From the NCBI RefSeq assembly GCF_000794385.1, contig NZ_JTJB01000030.1:1-64000 (forward strand): a DNA stretch of 64,000 bases, read 5' to 3'. Below are positions 48,436-57,607 of the stretch, in pieces. The stretch's first letter is position 1; each line of letters starts with the position of its first letter. This DNA comes from Thermus sp. 2.9. GTDB taxonomy: Bacteria > Deinococcota > Deinococci > Deinococcales > Thermaceae. Both the position numbers and the translations under genes were made by a program. The notes below the pieces were generated by a model. The model had not been told where the DNA came from, did not search any database, and saw nothing but the letters and a program-made list of their open reading frames with translations.

Positions 48436-49994
48436 CCGGCCTCCAAGAGCAAGCGGGCGTGGGAGAGGGCGGCCTCGGTGTACTGGCCCGAGAGGAGGCG
48501 GGCCAGTTCCCGCACCCGCGCTTCCCCTTCTAGCACCTCCACCCGCACCTCGCTTCCCTCCTTCACCACCTTCAGGTGGCAGTGGGCCCGTGCGGCCACC
48601 TGGGGCAGGTGGGTCACCACCAGCACCTGGCGCTTTTCCCCCAGGCGGGCCAGGCGCTCCGCCAGCTTCCAGGCGGTTTCCCCCCCTACCCCGGCGTCCA
48701 TCTCGTCAAAGACCACGGTGGGGGCCTCGGCCCCGGTGAGGAGGGCGAGGGCCAAGGCGATGCGGGAAAGCTCCCCACCGCTGGCGGCGGAAAGGGGGGA
48801 AAGGGGCAGGTGGGGGCTTGCGGCGAAGCGGAAGGCCACCTCCTCCAGGCCGAAGGGTCCGGGCTCGGGCAAGGGGGTGAAGGCCACCTGGAAGCGGGCC
48901 TGGGGAAGCCCCAAGGCGGCGAGCTCCTCACCCATGGCCTTCTCCAGTCCCTTGGCCGCCTCCCGCCGGGCCTCGCCCAAGGCTTCCCCCGCTTGCCAGA
49001 GGGCTTCTTCCGCCGCTTTGAGGGCCTGGTCAAGGTCCTGTAGGTGCGCTTCCCCTCCTTCCAGGGCGGCCAGCTCCGCCTCGGCCCGCTCCCCGTGGGC
49101 CAGGACGTCTTCCAGGGTGGGGCCGTACTTGCGCTTGAGGCGCTCCAAAAGGGCCAGGCGCTCCTCCACCTGGGCGAGGCGGCCGGGGTCGGCCTCGAGG
49201 CCCTCCAGGTACCCCTCCAGTTCCCGCGCCACCGCTTCTGCGCCCTCTAAAGCGGCTTCCAGGTCCTTGGCCAGGGCTTCCAGGGCCGGGTCGTACCGCC
49301 CCCCTTGGCGGAGCTCCCGCACGGCGCTTTCCAAGGGGGAAAGCCCCTCGTCCGCCAGGAGGGCGTAGGCCCTACCCGCCCTCTCCCGCAGGGTTTCCAG
49401 GTGCCGAAGGCGCCGGGCTTCCTCCTCAAGGGCTAGGTCTTCCCCCGGGCGGGGTTTGGCTGCTTGGATCTCCCGCAGCTGGAAGCGCAGGAGGTCTTCC
49501 CGCTCGCTTTTCGCCCGAAGGGCCTCCTCCAGGGCTCGCTTCTCGCCGAGGAGGGTCTGGTGGTGGGCGTAGGCCTCCCGGTAGGCCTGAAGGAGGGGGG
49601 AGGGCAACAGGGCGTCCAGGAGCTCCCGCTGGCGCTTGGGGGAAAGGAGGGCCAAGGCGGCGTGCTGGGCGTGGAGGGATAGCCAGCGCTCCGCCTCCTC
49701 CTGGAGCTCCTTGAGGCTCACCACCTCCCCGTCTATGCGGGGTGTGGAGCGGGCCCCCACCCGGCGGGAAAGGACCCGCTCCTCTTCCCCCTGGAAGAAG
49801 GCGGTGACGAGGAGGCTATCCCCATAAGGACCGATAAGCCCCTCGGCCCTTTCCCCCAAAAGGAGAGCCAAGGCGTCCACCAGGAGGCTTTTCCCTGCAC
49901 CGGTTTCCCCGGTGAGGACGTTTAGGCCGGGGGCGAGCTCCAGGGTGGCCTCGCGGATGGCGGCGAGGTTCTTCACCTCGAGGCGCACGAGCAT
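48432..49994 (-). CDS. recN: DNA repair protein RecN
   Basis: A 520-aa SMC-like ATPase for double-strand-break repair. Walker A is GETGAGKS near residue 34, the signature is ASGGELSR and Walker B VVFDEMDAGVGG, with antiparallel coiled coils between them (about 150-350). Length is normal. The ATG at 49994 is preceded by AGAGGAAG and the -10 box TACAAT, so leader and start are close. No LexA-type operator is visible. Confidence 0.95.
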   Translation of the reverse strand: MLVRLEVKNLAAIREATLELAPGLNVLTGETGAGKSLLVDALALLLGERAEGLIGPYGDSLLVTAFFQGEEERVLSRRVGARSTPRIDGEVVSLKELQEEAERWLSLHAQHAALALLSPKRQRELLDALLPSPLLQAYREAYAHHQTLLGEKRALEEALRAKSEREDLLRFQLREIQAAKPRPGEDLALEEEARRLRHLETLRERAGRAYALLADEGLSPLESAVRELRQGGRYDPALEALAKDLEAALEGAEAVARELEGYLEGLEADPGRLAQVEERLALLERLKRKYGPTLEDVLAHGERAEAELAALEGGEAHLQDLDQALKAAEEALWQAGEALGEARREAAKGLEKAMGEELAALGLPQARFQVAFTPLPEPGPFGLEEVAFRFAASPHLPLSPLSAASGGELSRIALALALLTGAEAPTVVFDEMDAGVGGETAWKLAERLARLGEKRQVLVVTHLPQVAARAHCHLKVVKEGSEVRVEVLEGEARVRELARLLSGQYTEAALSHARLLLEAG

Positions 49995-50002
49995 CTTCCT
50001 CT

Positions 50003-50008
50003 ATTGTA
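50003..50008 (-). promoter_or_regulatory. -10 box TACAAT of recN
   Basis: On the minus strand TACAAT lies 8 nt before the recN ATG at 49994. Confidence 0.5.
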
Positions 50009-50021
50009 AAGAAATCCGAGC

Positions 50022-51608
50022 CTAAGCTAGAGTTATCCGGTCGCGCCCGGACTCTTTAGCCCGAAGAAGGGCGTAATCGGCTTTTAAAAACCACTCCTCT
50101 ACTTCCTCTTGTCCTTTTGGCACCTTTCCCCCCGCAATACCCGCGGAAAGGGTGAGGGGATAAGGAATGGGGTCCACCTTTTGGGTGCGGAAGCGGGACC
50201 GGATGCGCTCCACCACTTCCTTGGCGGCCTGTTCGTCCGCTCCGTACAGGAGCAGGAGGAATTCTTCCCCGCCATAGCGTACAGCTAAGTCTTCCCGGCG
50301 GATGCTTTCTTGGAGAATGCGGCCAAGGACCTCGAGCACTTTATCCCCCACGGGGTGGCCGAAGGAATCGTTGACGCGCTTAAAGTGGTCTATGTCCAGT
50401 AAAGCCACGCTTAGAGGGGTATGGTAGCGCTGTGTTAGTGCAAGAAGCTTGGGAAGCTCGGTCTCGAGGCCCCGGCGGTTCAGAAGCCCGGTGAGAGGGT
50501 CTGTAAGGGCTAAGGTCCCCCACTCCACCTGCCTGAGCACTTGGCGAAGCCGCTCACCCAAAAGAGAAAGTAGACCTTCGGGCACAGGTTCCGTGAGGGG
50601 TTTCTGCAAGAATAGGTGGGCCACCTCCCCGTTCATGGGCACTTTCACGCTATAAGGCGTGCGTTGGCCTACAAGCCCTCGCCTCCCCCGCACCTCGAGG
50701 CCCGCTGCCTCGGGGATCAAGGTGCGTGTGGCTTCCAAGGCGCTCAAGAGGGCGGCTTCAGGGCTTAGGGTCTGGGTAATTCTTGGAGAAAGGCGGGCAA
50801 GTTCGCCTAAGAACCGTATCCAGCGTGCGTGCTTTTCTTCTGTGCGAACCCGTTCTAGATGGATTGCGTAAAGTAGTCCCAAAGCCCCCACGATTCCCCC
50901 GTACACGAGCAGGATGCGGGTTCCCAGCGGGATGTTTTCCGAGAAGGATAGAAACGGAAAAATCACGAGTCCAGTGAGGGCTAGGGCTTGGGAGGGGAAG
51001 GAAATACTTTCCCAAGACCCCGCACTCATACCAATCAAAAGGTATCCCATGCTCCGGCCAAGGTGGAGAAGGGATCCACTTTGGCCTTCTGTATAGGCTG
51101 AGGCCATGGCCTCGAGGAGGATGAGAAGAAAACCCACACCCCATAAGGACGCTTCATCGGGAGCTTTGTGGAAAAGCACTTCCAAACGTGGAAGGAGCAA
51201 GAGGAAAAGAGCGATGTTCCACGCCGTGTAAAAAGAGTCTAAGCCAAGTCCCCCTTGGGCTAGGGCCTCGAGGCCCAATAACATCAGGGGAAGTAGGAGA
51301 AGCGTTAGGCGTGAAGGACGACCCGGTGTCCTTAGAACAGCGAGGGTTAGCGTTACGTACCCAAGGAAATCCAGGGTTGTACTTAGAACAAGGGTCTGAG
51401 GGCGCATCGGTGAATTTCCCAGATTCCAAAGGAGGTCGTCCAAGCTCCAAAAGAGGAGGCCAAAGCCCCATAGGGGCTTTTTCCGGATTAGAAGGTAAAC
51501 AGCAGCACCAAGTCCAATCGCAGGGGCAAGGATGCGTTCGCTCCATGGTGAGGCTGGCAACAGGCCAAGGATTACTAGCAACAGGAAGCCCAACCAGGGG
51601 TGAACCAC
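50022..51608 (-). CDS. Membrane-bound GGDEF diguanylate cyclase
   Basis: A 528-aa protein. The first 260 residues hold about eight hydrophobic segments (for example LGFLLLVILGLLP and ILLVYGGIVGALGLLYAI), a sensory membrane domain. A linker region follows and then a GGDEF domain with intact RYGGEEF, the RxxD inhibitory site RRED five residues before it, and DIDHFKRVNDSFGHPVGD for metal and substrate. GTG start with TAAACT 6 nt upstream. Third positions are clearly more A/T-rich than in recN or lysK, which, with the transposon remnants beside it, suggests acquisition by transfer. Confidence 0.85.
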   Translation of the reverse strand: MVHPWLGFLLLVILGLLPASPWSERILAPAIGLGAAVYLLIRKKPLWGFGLLFWSLDDLLWNLGNSPMRPQTLVLSTTLDFLGYVTLTLAVLRTPGRPSRLTLLLLPLMLLGLEALAQGGLGLDSFYTAWNIALFLLLLPRLEVLFHKAPDEASLWGVGFLLILLEAMASAYTEGQSGSLLHLGRSMGYLLIGMSAGSWESISFPSQALALTGLVIFPFLSFSENIPLGTRILLVYGGIVGALGLLYAIHLERVRTEEKHARWIRFLGELARLSPRITQTLSPEAALLSALEATRTLIPEAAGLEVRGRRGLVGQRTPYSVKVPMNGEVAHLFLQKPLTEPVPEGLLSLLGERLRQVLRQVEWGTLALTDPLTGLLNRRGLETELPKLLALTQRYHTPLSVALLDIDHFKRVNDSFGHPVGDKVLEVLGRILQESIRREDLAVRYGGEEFLLLLYGADEQAAKEVVERIRSRFRTQKVDPIPYPLTLSAGIAGGKVPKGQEEVEEWFLKADYALLRAKESGRDRITLA

Positions 51609-51614
51609 GAGCTC

Positions 51615-51620
51615 AGTTTA
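51615..51620 (-). promoter_or_regulatory. -10 box TAAACT of the membrane GGDEF gene
   Basis: On the minus strand TAAACT lies 6 nt before the GTG at 51608. Confidence 0.5.
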
Positions 51621-51671
51621 ACCAAGCTTTTCCCTTAGGGACTTAGCACTGCTCCTCTGTCCTGGGCTTAC

Positions 51672-52210
51672 CTAACAAATCGCCTTGTACCCCGGAGGAG
51701 GAGGGAGGGAAAAGAGCACCCTGAGGCCATAGGCCAAAAGCTCCAAGAACGCCCGCACCATCGCCGCCCTCGGCTTCCGCTCCCCACAGGGACCAAACCG
51801 CCCCAAGGCCCATGCTCCCAAAACCGTGTCGGAAGCGTACCCCGCCCCCACACTCCCCCCAAAGGGCCAAAGGAGTTTTCTTCCCCGCGCCCGCCGTACC
51901 TCCTCCCCCCCGCGTTACCGCAGTTCCTGATCCCCCCTCCGGTAGCTCAGGCCGGTGGTGTCCATGAGGTAAAGGGGGGGTCGGGGTCTTGGGGTGAGAG
52001 GTGGGCCTCCACCTCCTGGGCCAGGCGGTGGAGGAGGTCCTCCAGGAGGCTTGGGTCCAGGTGGTGGAGGGCGTAGCGGGCCAGGGACGGGTGGGAGGGG
52101 AAGGGGTCTTCCATCAGGTCTCGCAGGAGGGCCTCGGTTTGGCGGTGGGTGAGCTTGTGGAAGGCCCTTGAGGAGGTGAGCCTGGGGGTGCGGGAGGAGC
52201 GGAGGCGCGG
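51672..52210 (-). pseudogene. Decayed DDE transposase (family uncertain)
   Basis: Three pieces of one transposase can be read in order on the minus strand. The first (about 52210-51981) contains LTSSRAFHKLTHRQTEALLRD and ARYALHHLDPSLLEDLLHRL. A shift at seven G (51974-51980) leads to PLYLMDTTGLSYRRGDQELR and a TAA at 51915-51917; the third (about 51866-51672) reads GYASDTVLGAWAL and MVRAFLELLAYGLRVL. The middle of the catalytic domain is missing. The LMDTTGL strand carries the first catalytic Asp of IS4/IS5-like enzymes. The element is dead, and no terminal repeats were found. Confidence 0.65.
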
Positions 52211-52213
52211 TCA

Positions 52214-52545
52214 GGCAGCGGGGCTTTCGGTTTCTGAGGGACCCCTAGTTCTTCGCGGAGAGCGCCTTCTTGAAGCGGCTAGGGCGGGTGATGGCCTTGG
52301 GGATGGTGATGGCGGTGGACCTGGGGGAGTGGGTGTTGCGGCGGGGGCTTGGGGAGACGGGGGCGTGGGTGCCGGGCCAGGAGGGGAAACCCACGCGAAG
52401 GCCCACGTTGCGGTGGGTGTTCCAGTACTTCCCCTGGGTGCGCTTGGTCGTCCTTGGGGGAAAGCCCTTGGTGCTCAACCTTTCCCCACACCACGAAACG
52501 GTGGTCCGGCTCCTGGGGGTGGAGCGATATTATCTCCTCACATGA
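52214..52545 (+). pseudogene. C-terminal remnant of an IS1634-like transposase
   Basis: The plus strand encodes the end of a transposase: QRGFRFLRDP, then a TAG at 52246-52248, then FFAESAFLKRLGRVMALGMVM and, near the end, RPTLRWVFQYFPWVRLV and VVRLLGVERYYLL before TGA at 52543. The stop replaces a leucine codon (one-base change from TTG). The order FRFLKDP-FFAESVFLK-RPTLRW is that of IS1634-family enzymes. The N-terminal two thirds are gone; the piece abuts the other remnant head to head. Confidence 0.6.
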
Positions 52546-52595
52546 AGAAGGGTGCAGAATGTGGGCTCGAACCCCTTTTTGCCCTAAAAAGTCCC

Positions 52596-52633
52596 ATAAA
52601 AGGGCCTCCCCGCCTCGCTATCAAGGCGGGGAG
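52596..52633 (-). terminator. Terminator of the tRNA-Glu/tRNA-Val transcript
   Basis: A perfect 9-bp stem (52606-52614 with 52625-52633). On the minus strand it is followed after three bases by TTTT and further T-runs. On the plus strand TTTT also follows, so it can act both ways. Confidence 0.75.
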
Positions 52634-52649
52634 TTTTGCCTTTCCATCG

Positions 52650-52726
52650 TGGTGGGCGGCAGAGGATTTGAACCTCTGACCTCTCGCTTGTAAGGCGAGC
52701 GCTCTGACCAACTGAGCTAGCCGCCC
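52650..52726 (-). tRNA. tRNA-Val (anticodon TAC)
   Basis: Complete cloverleaf on the minus strand, 77 nt including encoded CCA: a 7-bp acceptor stem (52720-52726 with 52654-52660), AGCTCAGTTGGT D-arm, loop CTTACAA with anticodon TAC, and GGTTCAAATCC T-arm. It reads GTA/GTG valine codons. One base separates it from the upstream tRNA-Glu. Confidence 0.95.
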
Positions 52727-52727
52727 A

Positions 52728-52802
52728 TGGTGACCCCAGGGGGAATCGAACCCCCGTTTCGGCCTTGAGAGGGCCGCGTCCTGACCGCTAGACGATGGGG
52801 CC
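52728..52802 (-). tRNA. tRNA-Glu (anticodon CTC)
   Basis: Complete cloverleaf of 75 nt with encoded CCA on the minus strand. The anticodon loop CTCTCAA gives CTC, reading GAG, the dominant glutamate codon in this GC-rich genome. It shares a promoter with tRNA-Val. Confidence 0.95.
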
Positions 52803-52842
52803 CCACACCAGACCCGGAAGCCCCTTCCAGGCCCATTCACCC

Positions 52843-52871
52843 AGTGTAGGGCCTCCCCATCCACCCTTCAA
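52843..52871 (-). promoter_or_regulatory. Promoter of the tRNA-Glu/tRNA-Val pair
   Basis: On the minus strand TTGAAG (52866-52871) and TACACT (52843-52848) stand 17 bp apart, about 40 nt upstream of tRNA-Glu. Confidence 0.75.
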
Positions 52872-52937
52872 GCCCCCTCTATACTGACCTTTGTACTTTC
52901 CGCCTAGACCGCGAACGGCACCCCGAGAGGGAGTGCC

Positions 52938-53075
52938 ATGGATTTGTCAAGACTTCCCCCCTTCAAGCGGGCTTTGGTGGAGAAGGCCCTGCGGCGCGGA
53001 GACACGGCGTGGGCGGAGCGGTTGCTGGCGATGTTCGCCGCGGATGCGCCGCCCCAGGAGCAAGAAGAGGTAAGC
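52938..53075 (+). pseudogene. N-terminal stub of an unknown gene cut by an IS element
   Basis: An ATG at 52938 follows GAGAGGGAG and begins MDLSRLPPFKRALVEKALRRGDTAWAERLLAMFAADAPP, a plausible charged helical protein start. After about residue 45 the frame runs into the antisense of the IS256-like transposase, so the rest is lost. A TATACT at 52880-52885 could be its -10 box. I do not recognise the family; the exact junction lies between about 53069 and 53091. Confidence 0.45.
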
Positions 53076-53090
53076 CCAAATTCCCCCAAG

Positions 53091-53582
53091 CCCCTTCCTC
53101 AGCACCTTCAGGGAAAACCCATCCAGGTACACGAAGGCCATCTCCTCCGGCAAGGGCCTCTTCCGGAAGGCCTCCGCCTTCTCCAGCACCTCGTCCGTGA
53201 TGGCGCCCTTGGTCTCGTGGGTGTAGCGGTGGCCCAGGAGGAGGCTCATCACCTCCGCCGCCTTGCGCTGGGTGACCCCGGCGGCGTACAGGGCCACCGC
53301 CACCTCCCCCACGTCCACCTGGCGGCGGGCGTAGGGCTGGTTGACGGAGTCCCCGCGATAGCGGAGGAAGCTGGGGTAGTACCGCCCTTCCCGATCCCGG
53401 GGGATGGCCAGTTCCACCTGGCCGAAGGCGGTCTCCAACCTGCGGGGGTAGTGGCCGTTCTCGCGCCCGCCCTTTTGCCGGAGAAAGGCGTCCCGGTCCG
53501 CCTCCAGGAGAAGCTGGAGCACCTCGGTCACCGTTTCCTTCACCGCTTCCCGTAGCAGGGCTTGCAGGGTAGACGGGTCCAT
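53091..53582 (-). pseudogene. IS256-family transposase, 5' fragment
   Basis: The first 164 residues of a mutator-type transposase: MDPSTLQALLREAVKETVTEVLQ, QKGGRENGHYPRRLETAFGQV, LYAAGVTQRKAAEVMSLLLGHRY and the first catalytic region FVYLDGFSLKVLRKG. The ATG at 53582 follows AGGAGGT. Family members are near 390 residues with a DDE triad; here everything after the first catalytic Asp is missing, so it is inactive. The frame continues to 52947 only by chance through foreign sequence. Confidence 0.8.
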
Positions 53583-53612
53583 GGGGTACCTCCTGTCTGG
53601 CTCCTGTACCCC

Positions 53613-53700
53613 CCCTTTTTTACACAAACCCATATACATAATTCCTTACACGACCGCCCTTTTTGCACAAACTCATACACAGTATTCCTTACACGACCCC
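53613..53700 (-). repeat. IS256-like terminal region, duplicated 44-bp unit
   Basis: Two imperfect copies of a 43-44-bp unit stand in tandem (53613-53656 and 53657-53700) directly upstream of the transposase start. Both contain ATTCCTTACACGACC at the outer end and CCCTTTTT near the inner end, and differ at about ten positions. Read on the minus strand each begins GGTCGTGTAAGGAAT, as an IS terminal repeat would. Either the end was duplicated or one IS inserted into the end of another. Confidence 0.6.
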
Positions 53701-53934
53701 CTGGACCCCATGGACCCCATGGAAAAGGAGCTACGGGACTTTTTTCGGACCAGGAGGAAGTGCATAATCCCCTGGACGAGGCTACCCACCGCAGGCGCCG
53801 GGTAGGAAGACGCTTCCCAAGGGAAACCTTCCTGATGCTTAGGGAAAAGGAGAAGAGGCACTACGGGGAATACCGCACCCGAAAGCCTTGTCCTCGAGGC
53901 CTGGGAAAAACTGGGCTGAACCCAGAGGGGGTGC
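53701..53934 (+). other. Gene-free stretch between IS remnant and lysK
   Basis: No gene can be supported here. A short direct repeat of GACCCCATG (two copies near 53704-53721) marks the outside of the IS end. Short frames on both strands have no family resemblance. The stretch is more A/T-rich than the genes around it. Confidence 0.4.
53906..53925 (-). terminator. Terminator of lysJ-lysK
   Basis: On the minus strand, 10 nt after the lysK stop, a 5-bp GC stem (53921-53925 with 53911-53915) is followed directly by five T (53906-53910). Confidence 0.6.
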
Positions 53935-56185
<2,251 letters not shown>

Positions 56186-56195
56186 CCCCGCAAAG

Positions 56196-56238
56196 AAAAA
56201 CCCCCGGGACGGGCCCGGGAAGCCAGGCTTCCCAGGCC
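56196..56238 (-). promoter_or_regulatory. lysJ attenuator: alternative hairpins and terminator
   Basis: On the minus strand two hairpins overlap. The first pairs 56238-56228 with 56221-56211 (11 bp with one U-G pair). The second pairs 56219-56214 with 56208-56203 and is followed by five T (56200-56196), forming an intrinsic terminator just before lysJ. The 3' arm of the first contains the 5' arm of the second, so only one can form. This is the layout of transcription attenuation. Confidence 0.65.
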
Positions 56239-56241
56239 GGT

Positions 56242-56265
56242 TTAGGTTTTGCCCCGGACGGCCAT
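56242..56265 (-). CDS. Putative 7-codon leader peptide of lysJ
   Basis: On the minus strand an ATG at 56265 follows GAAGGGGAG and is read MAVRGKT before TAA at 56242-56244. It contains one Arg and one Lys codon and ends 4 nt before the antiterminator hairpin. Ribosome progress here could choose between the two hairpins. Leader-peptide attenuation is known for the main lysine cluster of T. thermophilus; whether this ORF is translated is not shown. Confidence 0.5.
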   Translation of the reverse strand: MAVRGKT

Positions 56266-56274
56266 CTCCCCTTC

Positions 56275-56303
56275 AGGGTAGGGGGCGGGCCCCCCGGTGT
56301 CAA
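56275..56303 (-). promoter_or_regulatory. Promoter of lysJ-lysK
   Basis: On the minus strand a perfect TTGACA (56298-56303) and TACCCT (56275-56280) with a 17-bp spacer. Transcription should start near 56268, just before the leader ORF. Confidence 0.8.
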
Positions 56304-56308
56304 CGGGA

Positions 56309-56314
56309 TAGACT
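56309..56314 (+). promoter_or_regulatory. -10 box TAGACT of folK
   Basis: TAGACT lies 6 nt before the GTG at 56321; divergent from the lysJ promoter. Confidence 0.5.
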
Positions 56315-56320
56315 GGGGGC

Positions 56321-56800
56321 GTGCTGGCCTACGTGGGCTTGGGCTCCAACCTGGGGGATCGGGCGGCCTATCTCTTGGCCGCCTCCTCCCTCCTTTCCCG
56401 CCTCCCCAAGACCCATCTCCGCCGCCTTTCCCCCGTATACGAAACCGCTCCCCTTGGCCCGCCCCAACCCCCTTACCTCAACCTGGTGGCGGAGGTGGAG
56501 ACGGGCTTGGGCCCAAGGGAGCTCCTCGAGGCCCTCTTGGGGGTGGAGAGGGCCTTGGGCCGGGAGCGCAAGGAGCGCTGGGGCCCGAGGACCATTGACC
56601 TGGACCTCCTCCTCTACGGGGACCTGGTCCTGGAGGAGGAGGGGCTTCAGGTGCCCCACCCCAGGCTCCACGAGCGGGCCTTCGTGCTGGTGCCCCTTTT
56701 GGACCTCCTCCCCGAGGGGCGGCACCCCGCCTTGGGCCTCGGCTTCGCCGAGCTCTTGGCGGCCTTGGACGCCTCCGGGGTTTCGCCCCTTGTGCTATAG
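56321..56800 (+). CDS. folK: HPPK, folate biosynthesis pyrophosphokinase
   Basis: A 159-aa enzyme that pyrophosphorylates 6-hydroxymethyl-7,8-dihydropterin. The motifs AYVGLGSNLGDR, SPVYETAPLGPPQPPYLNLV, and WGPRTIDLDLLLYGD with the two catalytic aspartates are complete, and HPRLHERAFVLVPL closes the domain. GTG start set by the adjacent -10 box. No other folate genes are adjacent. Confidence 0.93.
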   Translation: MLAYVGLGSNLGDRAAYLLAASSLLSRLPKTHLRRLSPVYETAPLGPPQPPYLNLVAEVETGLGPRELLEALLGVERALGRERKERWGPRTIDLDLLLYGDLVLEEEGLQVPHPRLHERAFVLVPLLDLLPEGRHPALGLGFAELLAALDASGVSPLVL

Positions 56801-56839
56801 TGGGGGCATCGCGGGCAGGACCGCGCGAGGAGAAGGAAA

Positions 56840-57217
56840 GTGGAGATAGAAGCGGGAAGCATCGTGGAAGGCCGCGTGGTGCGGGTGACGGATTTCGGCG
56901 CCTTTGTGGAGCTTCCGGGCGGGGAGCAGGGCCTGGTGCACATCTCCCAGATCGCCCACGAGTTCGTGAAGAACGTCCGGGACTTCCTCAACGAGGGGGA
57001 CATCGTCCAGGTGATGGTGAAGGGTCGGGACGCCAAGGGCCGGCTGGACCTTTCCATCAAGGACCTGACCCCGGCCCCCGAAGGGGCGCCCCCGCCCCGG
57101 CCCCGGCGGCTCCCCAAGCAGTCCCCGGAGTTTGAGAACAAGCTCAAGAGCTTCCTCCGGGGCACCGGGGGGTTTGGCGGTGGCAAGGGCAAGAAGGGCG
57201 GCCGCAGGAAGCGTTAG
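56840..57217 (+). CDS. S1 RNA-binding-domain protein
   Basis: A 125-aa protein. One S1 domain (GSIVEGRVVRVTDFGAFVELPGGEQGLVHISQIAHEFVKNV) occupies residues 5-75; a proline-rich linker and a strongly basic tail rich in glycine, lysine and arginine follow. It resembles YugI/GSP13-type single-S1 proteins that bind RNA or ribosomes. GTG start behind AGGAGAAGG; an extended -10 element (TGCTATAGT, 56793-56801) lies upstream. Confidence 0.8.
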   Translation: MEIEAGSIVEGRVVRVTDFGAFVELPGGEQGLVHISQIAHEFVKNVRDFLNEGDIVQVMVKGRDAKGRLDLSIKDLTPAPEGAPPPRPRRLPKQSPEFENKLKSFLRGTGGFGGGKGKKGGRRKR

Positions 57218-57230
57218 CGCCCAAAAGGGA

Positions 57231-57259
57231 CCCCGGGGGGTTTATCCCTCCGGGGCTTT
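57231..57259 (+). terminator. Hairpin terminator before trxA
   Basis: A 10-bp GC-rich stem (57231-57240 with 57246-57255, one G-U pair) followed by a short CTTT. The T-run is weak, so some read-through into trxA is possible. Confidence 0.5.
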
Positions 57260-57277
57260 GCCGTAGAGTAGGGGGGT

Positions 57278-57607
57278 ATGGCGAAGCCCCTGGAGGTTAC
57301 CGACCAGAACTTTGATGAGCTCTTGGGCGGCCACCCCTTGGTCCTGGTGGATTTCTGGGCGGAGTGGTGCGCGCCTTGCCGCATGATCGCCCCCATCCTG
57401 GAGGAGTTGGCCCAGGAGTACGAGGGGAAGCTGGTGGTGGCCAAGCTGGACGTGGACGAAAACCCCAAAACCGCCATGCGCTTTCGCGTGATGAGCATCC
57501 CCACGGTGATCCTCTTCAAAAACGGCCAACCCGTGGAGGTCCTGGTGGGGGCGCAGCCCAAGCGCAACTTCCAGGCCAAGATTGAGAAGCACCTGCCCCA
57601 GGCATGA
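57278..57607 (+). CDS. trxA: Thioredoxin
   Basis: A 109-aa thiol-disulfide reductase. The active site is WCAPC (30-34), one residue different from the common WCGPC, and the cis-proline is in [12 protein letters not shown]. No signal peptide, so it acts in the cytosol. Its stop overlaps the plsX ATG (ATGA). As bacillithiol synthesis genes here are frameshifted, thioredoxin may be the main cytosolic thiol system, but that is inference. Confidence 0.94.
   Translation: MAKPLEVTDQNFDELLGGHPLVLVDFWAEWCAPCRMIAPILEELAQEYEGKLVVAKLDVDENPKTAMRFRVMSIPTVILFKNGQPVEVLVGAQPKRNFQAKIEKHLPQA

Noticed and set aside
52149-52679. Plus-strand frame of 176 codons over the transposon remnants and tRNA-Val
   Set aside because: Gly/Pro/Ala-rich with no family; the same DNA is explained by two transposase remnants in other frames and by a tRNA.
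53613-53700. CRISPR-like tandem repeat
   Set aside because: Only two diverged copies directly adjacent without spacers, next to a transposase start; explained as an IS end.
53701-53890. Short frames such as one starting at 53719 (MEKELRDFFRTRR)
   Set aside because: Fewer than 30 codons, no conserved motif, no binding site; probably noise between IS end and lysK.
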